From: an uncultured Collinsella sp.
Lineage (GTDB): Bacteria; Actinomycetota; Coriobacteriia; Coriobacteriales; Coriobacteriaceae
Direction: 5' to 3'
DNA: 26,953 nucleotides
Assembly: GCA_958427895.1 (NCBI GenBank)
Contig: CAUADW010000020.1
Coordinates: 1 to 26,953, forward strand
In this document: positions 1 through 8,199 of the stretch, one piece after another
How positions within the stretch are numbered: position 1 is the stretch's first letter
Layout: the number at the start of each line of letters is the position of its first letter
Notes under the pieces: model-generated
Databases searched by the model: none
What the model was told of the DNA's origin: nothing
The model's input: the letters and a program-made list of their open reading frames with translations, nothing else
Translations under genes and position numbers: made by a program

Positions 1-1223
1 TGGGTGGCCTCGTTGGCCGTCTTGAGCTGGCCCACCAGCAGCACGTCCGCGATGACCACGATGATCAGCGGCGCGACGATGTTGATAAGGATGCCCTCGA
101 TGTCAAAGGCGAGGTAATCCGGATCGAAGGCGTTCTCACCCATGAAGAGAATCTGGGAGAGGACAAATCCGATCACAAAGAACAGCACCGAGGCGATAGC
201 GGGCTTGGGCTTGGAGCAGGGGAGCTCGCCAACCATGCGGCCGGTTTGGCCGTTCATGGCAAACAGGTAGCTCTTGCCGTTCCACGAGGTAGAGAGCATC
301 CAGACGGGAAACAGGGCATAATCGCTGTTTTCCCAGGTGTAGTCGAGCTGCTTGCTTTCGACTGTGGCGTCGTCGTACTCGTCGACGACGGTTTCGCGCA
401 GGGCCGAGATTGTGCTTTCCTCCATGCGACGTTCGGCGCGAGCCTTGCACGTTTCGCAGTCCTCGTCGTAACGGTTGGCGATGTAGCCGGGCATATACGC
501 GACCGAGAACGGGCGCAGCGCGTCGTAGTCAAACGGCTCGATGGCATCCATGTGGCCGTCGGGCATCTTGGACGATCCGTCGACGGGCACGCGCTCAAAC
601 GAGATATTGCCTTTACGGTAGGCGTCGTAGTGGTCGGTGGTCGTGACGGTACGATCGGATTCCTCAGTCACGGTCTCGTTGGTCGCATCAAAGTACACTT
701 CGCCGTCCACGCGGGCACCGTAAAGCCAAAACGGCACGTAAACACCTTGGACTTCGTCGATGTGGTTGCCGGTGACAAAGCTCTTGGGCAGCAGGATCTT
801 ACCCTTGTAGTGCTCTTTGAGCGCGGCCATAACGTCGTCGCGGCCGAGCTTAAACGGAATCACCAGGTCGGGTGAGAAGTCGCCCGAGAGCTGACCGGGC
901 GCCACGGCGGAGTTGCCGCAGTACGGGCAGGTGGTGACGGCGACGGTGCCGTCGGACACGAGCTCGGCGCCGCATGACGAGCAGATGTAGCCGGCGTTTT
1001 GGGCGAGCTCCTGCACCGCGTCGTCGGCGACGGGCTTGGGCGTTGCGGCTGCCGCATCGGCTTTGGCGTCGGCCTTGTCCTGGCGCTCGCGATAGAGGGC
1101 CTCGACTTCTTCGACTTCAAAGCGCGAGTCACAGTAGTCGCAGACGAGCTTTTGCTCGGCGCTTGCAAAATGCAAGGGGCCACCGCAGGCAGGGCACTGA
1201 TAGTTAACGCTCTCGAAGGCCAT
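1..1223 (-). CDS. Zinc-ribbon membrane protein, C-terminus cut by window edge
   Basis: Reading leftward from ATG at 1221-1223, the frame stays open for 407 codons to the window edge, so the stop is outside. AAAGGACC lies just upstream of the ATG. Residues 10-31 hold a CPAC..CDYC zinc-ribbon pair and about residues 80-100 a second pair, CSSC..CPYC. A mixed soluble domain follows, with a CETC pair near residue 275. Two hydrophobic stretches near the end (around 345-365 and 375-397) look like membrane helices. This is the architecture often annotated as TFIIB-type zinc-ribbon or DUF-type protein; its function is unknown and no catalytic motif is visible. The gene starts 24 nt after the DUF4428-like gene and is probably cotranscribed with it. 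The shared zinc-ribbon theme suggests the two proteins work together. Confidence 0.8.
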   Translation of the reverse strand, partial: MAFESVNYQCPACGGPLHFASAEQKLVCDYCDSRFEVEEVEALYRERQDKADAKADAAAATPKPVADDAVQELAQNAGYICSSCGAELVSDGTVAVTTCPYCGNSAVAPGQLSGDFSPDLVIPFKLGRDDVMAALKEHYKGKILLPKSFVTGNHIDEVQGVYVPFWLYGARVDGEVYFDATNETVTEESDRTVTTTDHYDAYRKGNISFERVPVDGSSKMPDGHMDAIEPFDYDALRPFSVAYMPGYIANRYDEDCETCKARAERRMEESTISALRETVVDEYDDATVESKQLDYTWENSDYALFPVWMLSTSWNGKSYLFAMNGQTGRMVGELPCSKPKPAIASVLFFVIGFVLSQILFMGENAFDPDYLAFDIEGILINIVAPLIIVVIADVLLVGQLKTANEAT

Positions 1224-1247
1224 GATCGGTCCTTTCGCTGCCGGAGG

Positions 1248-1985
1248 CTATGCGCCGATGGCGCCGCCGCAGTATTCGCAGCGCCCACTGGCATCGGGAA
1301 TGGTGGTGGCTCCGCAGAAGGGGCAGGTCACCGCGGTCTTGGGGGCCTTGGCGGCCACGACGCTGTCGCGCGTCTCCTGGCGCAGCTGCACCAGCGCGTC
1401 GCGGACCTCGGTTGCCTGGCGCTTGGCCTCGCGGTATTCGATGGAGCCGCGCTGATCGATGGTGGAGTCGTTCACGCGCAGGTTGATCTCGGTAAAGTAC
1501 GGCGTGTTGACGTGGATGGTCAGGTTAAAGTCGTAATCCAGGTCGTAGCGCGGCGGGTTGTAGCTCTCGCGCTCGCCGTCCTTGGTCTCGCGATAGATCT
1601 CGGTGCGATGCTCGTCGATATCCATATCGCAGCCGAGTACCTGCGAGAATTCGATGATGTCGGGATTGGCGTCGCGCCAGCGGCTCTGCGAAGTGATGAT
1701 CAGCAGGCCCGCGTCCTCATCGAGCATAATATTGGTGCGCCCGGCAGAAAGCGTGCGCGTGGGGTTGAACGAAGACAGGCGCTCGGCGTTGGCCTCGCGG
1801 TAGGCGAGTTGCTCACGGATATCGTCCGCGGTGCTGGAGCGATAGCCGTGAAAGTAGGGGGAGAGCTTGCCGGCGCACTCTTTGCACAGGTAGCCTTCAT
1901 TGATTTTTGTCTTACCTAGAAGTCCCAGCTCGGTACCGCAAATCGCGCACTCTTTCTTCTCGAACATCTTGTCAAAGAAGCCCAT
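1248..1985 (-). CDS. DUF4428-like double zinc-ribbon protein
   Basis: 245 aa, ATG start preceded by GGGAGG at normal spacing. The N-terminus (about residues 14-45) has a CAIC..CKEC zinc-binding pair followed by a short KLSPYF segment, as in DUF4428 proteins. The middle (about 80-195) is a beta-rich, charged domain without a known motif. The C-terminus (about 222-242) carries a second ribbon, CPFC..CEYC. There is no signal peptide or membrane helix, so it is probably cytoplasmic. It is the first gene of a two-gene minus-strand unit with the zinc-ribbon membrane protein. Function unknown; the family name is recognised from the N-terminal cysteine pattern and not from a search. Confidence 0.8.
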   Translation of the reverse strand: MGFFDKMFEKKECAICGTELGLLGKTKINEGYLCKECAGKLSPYFHGYRSSTADDIREQLAYREANAERLSSFNPTRTLSAGRTNIMLDEDAGLLIITSQSRWRDANPDIIEFSQVLGCDMDIDEHRTEIYRETKDGERESYNPPRYDLDYDFNLTIHVNTPYFTEINLRVNDSTIDQRGSIEYREAKRQATEVRDALVQLRQETRDSVVAAKAPKTAVTCPFCGATTIPDASGRCEYCGGAIGA

Positions 1986-2362
1986 GGTTGCCTCCCATCA
2001 ACTGGTAGCGTGTGTCACTTTTGATGATGGGGGAGTGCGCGATCCTTCGCGATACCCAGACGGCTCAAGGAGTCTCCACAACTGGGACACATGGCCCATT
2101 TTTCATCCGACACATAGGGACACTCCTTGCTGCGGGTAGTCATTGGGCACTCATTGGGGACGTACTTAAATGAGTGGCAGTTGGAGACACTCCTTGCCGA
2201 GCTAGAGGCCGCGCGTGTCCCTTCTGGTCCATGAGGCTCAAAACCGCGGTGTGACGTGAACGGCTGGGGTCAAATTTGCAGCATTTCGAGCTCGGCTTCG
2301 ATATTGAGACTGGTTCTTTATTAAAATAGTTTTCCAGACAATTGAGCGCCTGGGGGTTAACC
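1986..2362. other. 377-bp intergenic region between divergent genes
   Basis: Holds the ribosome binding site of the minus-strand DUF4428-like gene at its left end, short repeated phrases (GGGACACTCCTTG and GAGACACTCCTTG), the REP-like hairpin at 2148-2176, and an AT-rich stretch (about 2300-2335) that probably contains the promoter of the LuxR-type gene. No coding sequence could be supported here. Confidence 0.6.
2148..2176. repeat. REP-like hairpin, copy 1
   Basis: Arms CACTCATT and AATGAGTG (8 bp, perfect) enclose a 13-nt loop GGGGACGTACTTA. Two other copies occur at 8200-8228 and 11597-11625 with nearly the same loop but arms TAGTCATT/AATGACTA. The arm bases differ between copies while pairing is kept. 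It is followed by GGCAGTTGGAGACACTCCTT, which also follows copy 3 in slightly altered form. Confidence 0.75.
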
Positions 2363-3907
2363 ATGAGGGACATGGGAGACACAACCGCATATCTGCGTCG
2401 GGGCATTCGGGAGATTATATGCCTGGCGCTGTTCTTCTTCACGTTTTTGGCGTGCGAGTATCTTTTTGATGCGCGCATGGCCGAGTTCGTGTCTCCGGAC
2501 GAGGTTGTTATTTATGAGAGCCTTGTTATCGGCGCGAGCGTGATTGGCTTTTTTGTGCGTCCTATTCTGTACTATCGCCGTCCCCATGCCATTGAAGCAA
2601 CGAGTGACGTTACGGGCGTTTTGCTGGTGGCGGCATTGCTGCTGTTGATTATGGCGGTTCAGGTTGAGGTGGTAATTGCCGGCGGTTTGGTGGCGTGCTG
2701 CGCGCTGGGCTACTGCGGATCGACTGCCCATGCAAACTTTGCGCGGCGCTTTGCACGGACGCCCTGCTTGGCGCGTGCGGCTGCACTTTCCTACGCCATG
2801 GGCGTTCTGGTGCAGGTGCTCAACCACATGGTGATGCCTGCCGGCATTCCTCAGCAGGCTGTTCTGGTCGTCTGCGCGATCGCGCAGGTGGCGTTGCTCC
2901 ACGGTGCCCGACGCGCCAAGCTGCGCGACGAGTCCAATCCCAACTTTGAACCCAGTGCTGCCGGGCTTTCGGTAGATGCTCTGGAATATGGCGCCAAGTG
3001 GCATGACGATCCCGAGGCAAAGGCGGCATTCCGTCGCGCCGTAGTTCGCCTGACCGTGGCGACGGCGTATCTTTCCGGCGTATTCGCCGCTCTCAACGCG
3101 GGCTTCACGACCCTGCATGCTGTCGGAGCCGTCGATTTGGGCGATTGGCCGCGCCTGCTGCTTGTCGTGAGCTCGTTGGTCGCTGGCGCACTATTTGACC
3201 TGCACGGCCGCTCGTATATGAATATCGGCATGACATGTGCCGCCATACTGTCCACGCTTTCGTTCTTTGTGCTCATCGTCGATGGCAATGGCGGCAACGA
3301 GCTTGCTGCCACGATCATCTTTTATCTGGGCTCGGGCTTTTTCGTGGTGTTCTTTACCACAAAATATGCCGCCGTCTCGCTCTATGCGCGCTGGTCATAT
3401 TTTTGGCCGTGCATGGGTCGCGTCGTCAACAACGTGTGCTCGATGTTCGTGACGGCGCCGGCAGTGGCGATTATCTCGAGTCAAAATGTGCTGGCTGCGG
3501 TCGGTGCGGCGCTCGTGATGTTTGTGGGCATTGCGATTACGCTGCTGGGGCAGTTGGGGCAACGAGCCGATGATGCCGCGATGCGGGACGGACCGCCGTT
3601 TGCCACCGACGATCTTGGTGGGGATCTTGCGCCCACATGCTCCGACCCCGAGCCCGTGGAGGCAGCGGAGCTCACGTCCGATGAACGCCTCGATGCTTTC
3701 GTCGCCACCTTTGGGCTTACAGAGCGCGAGCGCGATATTCTTGAGGTCTTGGTCGTTTCGGACCAGAGCGTTCAGGACATCGCCACAACGCTCTTCCTTT
3801 CGCGCTCCACGCTCTATCGCCACATTTCCTCGATCAACAAAAAGGCCGGTACCGCCTCGCGTGTGGCCCTTATCAACTTCTTCTGGTCCTGGACACCCAA
3901 GGACTAG
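2363..3907 (+). CDS. LuxR-family regulator with multi-pass membrane domain
   Basis: 514 aa from the ATG at 2363, which has GGGGG 7 nt upstream; an in-frame TTG at 2342 and ATG at 2372 are alternatives. Roughly residues 15-400 are a series of about ten to twelve hydrophobic helices, resembling a transporter-like sensor. A charged, acidic linker follows (about 405-450). The C-terminal 63 residues are a LuxR/GerE helix-turn-helix, beginning LTERERDILE and including the recognition-helix stretch FLSRSTLYRHISSINKK. This fusion of many membrane helices to a LuxR domain is typical of Coriobacteriia, which carry many paralogues. The ligand is unknown. It is monocistronic and convergent with mgtA, with a long hairpin repeat between the two. 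The target genes cannot be read from the sequence. Confidence 0.88.
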   Translation: MRDMGDTTAYLRRGIREIICLALFFFTFLACEYLFDARMAEFVSPDEVVIYESLVIGASVIGFFVRPILYYRRPHAIEATSDVTGVLLVAALLLLIMAVQVEVVIAGGLVACCALGYCGSTAHANFARRFARTPCLARAAALSYAMGVLVQVLNHMVMPAGIPQQAVLVVCAIAQVALLHGARRAKLRDESNPNFEPSAAGLSVDALEYGAKWHDDPEAKAAFRRAVVRLTVATAYLSGVFAALNAGFTTLHAVGAVDLGDWPRLLLVVSSLVAGALFDLHGRSYMNIGMTCAAILSTLSFFVLIVDGNGGNELAATIIFYLGSGFFVVFFTTKYAAVSLYARWSYFWPCMGRVVNNVCSMFVTAPAVAIISSQNVLAAVGAALVMFVGIAITLLGQLGQRADDAAMRDGPPFATDDLGGDLAPTCSDPEPVEAAELTSDERLDAFVATFGLTERERDILEVLVVSDQSVQDIATTLFLSRSTLYRHISSINKKAGTASRVALINFFWSWTPKD

Positions 3908-3921
3908 CTAACCTCCCAATA

Positions 3922-3988
3922 AGTTGCGGTGGAATAGTCCCTAAATTAAAGTCACGGGGCTTTAAACAGGAACTATTTCACCGCAACT
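3922..3988. repeat. 67-bp long-hairpin element, copy 1 (between convergent genes)
   Basis: Two 21-nt arms (3922-3942 and 3968-3988) begin AGTTGCGGTGG and end CCACCGCAACT-like; 19 of 21 positions are complementary, plus one G-T pair. The 25-nt centre has its own TTAAAG..CTTTAA stem. It starts 15 nt after the LuxR-type stop codon and lies between convergent genes. A second copy with the same arm and centre lengths is at 26012-26078, also between convergent genes. There is no long T-run next to the stem, so a simple intrinsic terminator is not evident. Confidence 0.85.
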
Positions 3989-3994
3989 GCTGGG

Positions 3995-4075
3995 GGGATA
4001 GACTGCGGCGGCGGCAGAGGCAGCGGCAGCGGCGTTGGCAGCTGTGGTAGTGGCAACGGCAGCTGGCAGGGTGTT
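3995..4075. repeat. Degenerate GGCAGC/GGCAAC hexamer tract
   Basis: Low-complexity stretch built of GGCAGC, GGCGGC and GGCAAC units directly downstream of the mgtA stop codon. It gives rise to spurious proline/leucine-rich reading frames. Probably slippage-derived; no function is evident. Confidence 0.6.
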
Positions 4076-4088
4076 TTCCGTCTACTTG

Positions 4089-6857
4089 CTACAGCAGCTC
4101 GCCGTGGCGGGCAATGTAGCGGCACTTTGCCAGCTGGGTGAGCGCGATATAGGCGGTAACGATGCCAATGAGCAGCCCAAAAAAGCTCGTGGGCAGCGGC
4201 ATGAGGCCGAGCACATCGGCGATGGGGCTTGCCGGCAGCCAGGTGACGAGCGCCAGGCCCAGCACGGTAAGAACGCACAATGCGGGCGCGGCGCGGTCGC
4301 GCGGGCTCGGCAGATGCGGGGAGCGCAACATGTGGACCACGAGTGTCTGCGACCACATGGACTCGACAAACCAGCCGCTCTGGAAGAGCGCAGCAAAGGT
4401 CGCCATACCCGCGACGTCGCCCGCGGCGGCAAGCTCGGACCAGCTTGCGTCCACGGCGGCGGGGCACACGACAAAGAAGAGCGCGGCGAAGGTCACGATG
4501 TCAAACAGCGAGCTCACGGGGCCCAGCTCGAGCATAAAGCCCTTGATGGACGCGGCGTCCCAGGCACGCGGGCGGGCAGTCCAGGCGTCATCGACGGTGT
4601 CCCACGGCAGTGCGATGCACACGATCTCGTAGACCAGCGACAGCAGTACCAGCTGCAGGGCGCTCATGGGCAAAAACGGCAAGAACAGGCTCGCGACGGT
4701 CACGGACAGCACATTGCCAAAGTTGGAGCTCACCGTGGTCTTGAGGTACTTGAGCAGGTTGCCGTAAGTGCGGCGGCCTTCGATGATGCCGCGCTCGAGC
4801 ACGCCCAGGTCCTTCTGAAGCAAGATGATATCGGCGGATTCCTTGGCAATATCGACGGCCGAATCGACCGAGATGCCGCAATCGCTCGCACGCATGGCGG
4901 CGGCGTCGTTGATGCCGTCGCCCATAAAGCCCACGGTGTGGCCGAGCATCTCGCGCATGACACGTACCAGGCGCGCCTTCTGCAGCGGCGAGAGCTTGGC
5001 GAAGAGGTGGGTTTTCTCGGCGCGCTTGGCAAGTTCGGCGTCATCGAGCGCATCGATCTCGGAGCCGAGCAAGACGTTGCTCGCATCGATACCAATCTGC
5101 TCGCAGACGGTGGCGGCGACGCGGTCGTTGTCGCCGGTTAGGACCTTGACCGCCACGCCCTTGGCCTCGAGGGTGGCGACGGCGCCCGCGGCACTTGCTT
5201 TGGGCGGATCGAGGAAGGCCAAAAAGCCCATCAGCACCATGTCGCACTCGTCGGCGATGCCAAACTCGCCCACGCAGCGCGGATTGGTCTTCTGCGCCAC
5301 GGCAATTACGCGTAGGCCCTCGGCGTTAAGTCCGGCGATCTGCTTGCGAATCTGGGCGAGCTTCTCGTCGGTGAGCGGCTGAGCGATGCCATCGATCTCG
5401 ACAAAGGAGCAGATCTCGAGCATTTCCTCGGCAGCGCCCTTGGTAACCATCTGGGTTTTGCCTTGGGCGTCGGCGACAACTACGCTCAGGCGACGGCGCG
5501 AGAAATCGAAGGGAACCTCGTCGACCTTGGTGTAGCGGTCGCGCAGGCTCTGGCCCAGCATGGAATCGGGTGCGACGGTCGAGGGTGTCACATCGGCACG
5601 GTCGATTACGGCCAGGTCGATAAGATTTTTGAGGCCGGTCTGGAAGAAGCTGTTCAAAAACGCATGGCGCAGCACGCGCGCGTCCTCGTTGCCATCGGTG
5701 TTGAGGTAGCGCTCGAGCACGATGCGGTCTTCGGTGAGGGTGCCGGTCTTGTCGCAGCACAGGACGTCCATCGCTCCGAGGTTTTGAATCGCCGGCAGCT
5801 CCTTGACGATAACCTGGCGACGGGCGAGGTCCTTGGCGCCCTGCGACAGGCTCGTGGTCACGATGACGGGAAGCATCTGCGGCGTGATGCCCACGGCCAC
5901 GCTCGTGGCGAACAGCAGCGCGTCGATGACGTTGCCCTTGGTGGCGGCGTTGATGGCAAAGACGGCCGGCGCCATAACGAGCATCAGGCGCACCAGCAGC
6001 ATGGAGACGCTCGAGACGCCGCGGTCAAACGCGCTCTTTTCGCCGCGCCCGTTGAGCATCTTGGCGATGCCGCCCAGGTAGGTGTCCGAGCCGGTGGCAA
6101 CGACAAGCGCCATGGCGGCGCCGTTTTGCACGGAGGTGCCGGTAAAGACGATGTTCTTGCAGGCAGAGAGTGGCAGTGCGGAGCCGTCGGCGCCCTCGAC
6201 GACGGTGACGGCGGTGGTCTTCTCGACGGCCTCGCTCTCGCCGGTGAGTGCGGACTCGATCACAAACAGGTCGCGCGCGGTGATGATGCGGGCATCTGCC
6301 GGCACCATATCGCCGGCAGAGAGACGGATTACATCGCCGGGGACGAGCTCGTCGAAGGGGATCTCGATGCGCTCGCCGTCGCGCAGGGCGGTGCAAGTGT
6401 TGGAGACCAGGTCCTTGAGGGCTTCGGCCGCATTGCCGCTGCGGGCTTCCTGGATAAACTTCATGCCGCCCGATACCAGCAGCATGATGCCGATGACGAT
6501 GACCGTGGAGGGGTCGCGCTGCGGCTCGGGTGCGGCGAGCACGTCGATGTAGAGCGAGACCAGTGCGAGCGCGGCGAGGATGCCGGCGAAGGGATCGATG
6601 AACGCGTCGGCGATGCGGCGGGCGAGCGTTTTGGTCGTTGCCTCGATGGTGTTGGGGCCGACGGCGTTCAGGCGCTCAGTTGCCTGCTCGACGGTGAGGC
6701 CGTTTGCCGTGGCGTCAAGCAGTACGAGGGCGTCCTCGGCACTATGGGTGGCGGCGAATATGGTGTTCTTGGACAGGCCGGTATGAGCGGCAGGGCGCGC
6801 CGTGCGGCGGCGCTTGGAGATGGCTTCGAGTACCGTGACGGTTTTGAGCATCAGCAT
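4089..6857 (-). CDS. mgtA: Magnesium-transporting P-type ATPase (P3B, MgtA type)
   Basis: 922 aa, close to the usual MgtA length. Imports Mg2+ across the cytoplasmic membrane using ATP. The sequence shows the actuator motif TGES (205-208), the phosphorylation motif DKTGT (369-373), the MgtA-type membrane segment TPQMLPVIV (about 326-334), and the hinge GDGIND, followed by the typical MgtA stretch leading to the last six helices (SNFGNVLSV, LSLVYEIVC). The N-terminus is soluble, rich in arginine and lysine. ATG at 6855-6857 has AAGGAGGACC upstream. A candidate sigma70-type promoter lies about 280 nt upstream, so the messenger has a long leader with a small ORF, as in other regulated Mg2+ transporter genes. 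Gene is monocistronic and convergent with the LuxR-type gene. Confidence 0.95.
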   Translation of the reverse strand: MLMLKTVTVLEAISKRRRTARPAAHTGLSKNTIFAATHSAEDALVLLDATANGLTVEQATERLNAVGPNTIEATTKTLARRIADAFIDPFAGILAALALVSLYIDVLAAPEPQRDPSTVIVIGIMLLVSGGMKFIQEARSGNAAEALKDLVSNTCTALRDGERIEIPFDELVPGDVIRLSAGDMVPADARIITARDLFVIESALTGESEAVEKTTAVTVVEGADGSALPLSACKNIVFTGTSVQNGAAMALVVATGSDTYLGGIAKMLNGRGEKSAFDRGVSSVSMLLVRLMLVMAPAVFAINAATKGNVIDALLFATSVAVGITPQMLPVIVTTSLSQGAKDLARRQVIVKELPAIQNLGAMDVLCCDKTGTLTEDRIVLERYLNTDGNEDARVLRHAFLNSFFQTGLKNLIDLAVIDRADVTPSTVAPDSMLGQSLRDRYTKVDEVPFDFSRRRLSVVVADAQGKTQMVTKGAAEEMLEICSFVEIDGIAQPLTDEKLAQIRKQIAGLNAEGLRVIAVAQKTNPRCVGEFGIADECDMVLMGFLAFLDPPKASAAGAVATLEAKGVAVKVLTGDNDRVAATVCEQIGIDASNVLLGSEIDALDDAELAKRAEKTHLFAKLSPLQKARLVRVMREMLGHTVGFMGDGINDAAAMRASDCGISVDSAVDIAKESADIILLQKDLGVLERGIIEGRRTYGNLLKYLKTTVSSNFGNVLSVTVASLFLPFLPMSALQLVLLSLVYEIVCIALPWDTVDDAWTARPRAWDAASIKGFMLELGPVSSLFDIVTFAALFFVVCPAAVDASWSELAAAGDVAGMATFAALFQSGWFVESMWSQTLVVHMLRSPHLPSPRDRAAPALCVLTVLGLALVTWLPASPIADVLGLMPLPTSFFGLLIGIVTAYIALTQLAKCRYIARHGELL

Positions 6858-6995
6858 AGGGTCCTCCTTGTTGAGGGGAGTTAGCGTACGTGTCGTATTT
6901 GCTTCAAAAAACCTAGATGTCGCTCACGTCAAGCTCTTGAGCCCACAAAGGGTGCAGCGCGCTTTGCGGTGGTTTTGGCGATCTGCCGGTGGCGT

Positions 6996-7067
6996 TTATG
7001 CGTGTGCGGAGTCCTCGCGGCGTGCCGAGGGCGACATGCAGGTTTTTCGACTAGGACTGCCTTCCAT
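6996..7067 (-). CDS. Possible 23-residue leader peptide upstream of mgtA
   Basis: ATG at 7065-7067, TAA at 6996-6998; product MEGSPSRKTC MSPSARREDSAHA (23 aa). The start has an unusually strong ribosome binding site, TAGGAGGTG, four bases away, stronger than many gene starts in the window. It lies between the candidate mgtA promoter and mgtA, ending 138 nt before the mgtA ATG. In enterobacteria a short leader peptide (MgtL) controls mgtA by ribosome behaviour at low Mg2+; that is the parallel, but this peptide has no proline-rich run like MgtL. It could be a chance ORF. Confidence 0.45.
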   Translation of the reverse strand: MEGSPSRKTCMSPSARREDSAHA

Positions 7068-7134
7068 GGCACACCTCCTAAAGGCTGAGCGCAGCGCACT
7101 TTGGGTATCTCGTACCCCTTTTTAATCCGCCCGT

Positions 7135-7163
7135 ATTCTTGATGAGGGGGTTTGACATGTCAA
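7135..7163 (-). promoter_or_regulatory. Candidate mgtA promoter overlapping a palindrome
   Basis: Minus strand: -35 TTGACA (7163-7158, 6/6), 17-bp spacer, -10 AAGAAT (7140-7135, 4/6). The -35 is half of the perfect palindrome TTGACATGTCAA (7152-7163), itself flanked by G-runs on the left and CCCC on the right. A protein bound there would compete with RNA polymerase. The same palindrome also offers a TTGACA toward pyrE, but no good -10 follows. Confidence 0.5.
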
Positions 7164-7293
7164 CCCCATTGTTCGGAAAACCATTCCCTCTGACAAAGCC
7201 TTTACAGAATGCCGTGGCCCCAAAGCGCGCCCGCATCGACGCTTCGCCTGCGCTAAACTGGAAGGCACGTACGCGATTACGAGAGGAGCCCGC

Positions 7294-7974
7294 ATGGAGG
7301 CTTACAAGCAAGAGTTCATCAAGTTTATGGTCGAGTCCGACGTCCTTAAGTTCGGCAGCTTTACGCTCAAGAGCGGCCGTCAGTCCCCGTTCTTTATGAA
7401 CGCCGGCGCTTACGTGACGGGCTATCAGCTCAAGAAGCTGGGCGAGTATTACGCCCAGGCCATCCACGATAACTTTGGCGACGACTTTGATGTGCTGTTT
7501 GGACCGGCCTACAAGGGTATTCCGCTGGCCGTCGTGACCGCAATTGCCTACCACGAGCTGTACGGCAAGGAGGTCAAGTACTGCTGCGACCGCAAGGAGG
7601 CCAAGGACCACGGTGCCGATAAGGGCAACCTGTTGGGTTATGAGCCCAAGGACGGCGACCGTGTGGTCATGGTCGAGGACGTTACCACCAGCGGCAAGTC
7701 CATCGACGAGACCTATCCCAAGGTCAAGGCTGCTGCCGATGTCGAGATCAAGGGCCTGATCGTGTCCCTCAACCGCATGGAGGTCGGCAAGGGCGGTGTG
7801 ACCACCGCGCAGAAGGAGATCGAGGCCAAGTACGGTTTCCCCGTCGCGAGCATCGTCTCCATGGCCGAGGTCGTCGAGACCCTCTACAACCACGAGATCG
7901 ACGGCAAGGTTGTCATCGACGACGAGCTCAAGACCGCCATCGACGCCTACTACGAGCAGTACGGAGCACGTTAG
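7294..7974 (+). CDS. pyrE: Orotate phosphoribosyltransferase
   Basis: 226 aa, usual length. Converts orotate and PRPP to OMP in pyrimidine synthesis. The PRPP-binding motif is VMVEDVTTSGKS (about 125-136), the N-terminal FGPAYKGIPLA (69-79) binds ribose-phosphate, and KEAKDHG (101-107) is the flexible catalytic loop. ATG is preceded by GAGAGGAG. It stands alone, without other pyr genes, and is divergent from mgtA. Its stop codon TAG (7972-7974) lies inside the left arm of the hairpin that begins the composite 3' element, so the transcript probably ends in that structure. Confidence 0.96.
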   Translation: MEAYKQEFIKFMVESDVLKFGSFTLKSGRQSPFFMNAGAYVTGYQLKKLGEYYAQAIHDNFGDDFDVLFGPAYKGIPLAVVTAIAYHELYGKEVKYCCDRKEAKDHGADKGNLLGYEPKDGDRVVMVEDVTTSGKSIDETYPKVKAAADVEIKGLIVSLNRMEVGKGGVTTAQKEIEAKYGFPVASIVSMAEVVETLYNHEIDGKVVIDDELKTAIDAYYEQYGAR

Positions 7975-8049
7975 TTACGGCGTTTTACCAAACGCCGTAA
8001 CTGCTCGACGCTGCGCGGGCCGCATTTGGACAATCTGACGTTCAACTTC

Positions 8050-8083
8050 AAGGGCGCGACCAGAAGGTCAGCGCCCTTTCGTT
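8050..8083 (+). terminator. Terminator-like hairpin downstream of pyrE
   Basis: Outer stem AAGGGCGC (8050-8057) pairs with GCGCCCTT (8071-8078); inner stem GACC/GGTC closes an AGAA tetraloop, with a single unpaired A at 8070. TTTCGTTT follows. The equivalent hairpin in the second composite copy keeps GACC-AGAA-GGTC and the single bulge but has a different, still paired, outer stem. Confidence 0.65.
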
Positions 8084-8199
8084 TCACGTCACCTTGTCTC
8101 AAATGCGACCCGCTCGCTGTCCGTTCTCTACCTGCGGCGTCGTCTTGCTCCGAATGCGGCCCGTTCGCTGCCGTTGCCAAGGCATCGGCGTTGCCGGAC

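Larger units (their letters stand above)
6858..7293. promoter_or_regulatory. Divergent mgtA/pyrE control region with long mgtA leader
   Basis: 436 bp between divergent genes. On the minus strand it holds the candidate mgtA promoter (7135-7163), a ~270-nt leader with the leader ORF at 6996-7067, and the mgtA ribosome binding site. Inside the leader, AGTCCT (in the start of the ORF) and CCTCG (downstream) can each pair with parts of the same CGAGGACT, so two mutually exclusive stems are possible. No M-box riboswitch consensus was recognised. The plus strand carries the pyrE ribosome binding site GAGAGGAG. Confidence 0.55.

Noticed and set aside
3973..4467. Proline/leucine-rich reading frame on the minus strand at the end of mgtA
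   Set aside because: It runs in another frame of mgtA and through the GGCAGC simple-sequence tract; composition explains the open frame.
5463..6884. Long plus-strand reading frame opposite mgtA
   Set aside because: Antisense shadow in GC-rich DNA; its translation is Gly/Asp/His-rich without motifs, while mgtA is unmistakable. The same holds for long frames opposite nadA, nadB, nadC and hypF.
6858..7134. M-box (Mg2+) riboswitch in the mgtA leader
   Set aside because: The conserved GGTGAGGCTCC-type start and internal loops of the M-box could not be found.
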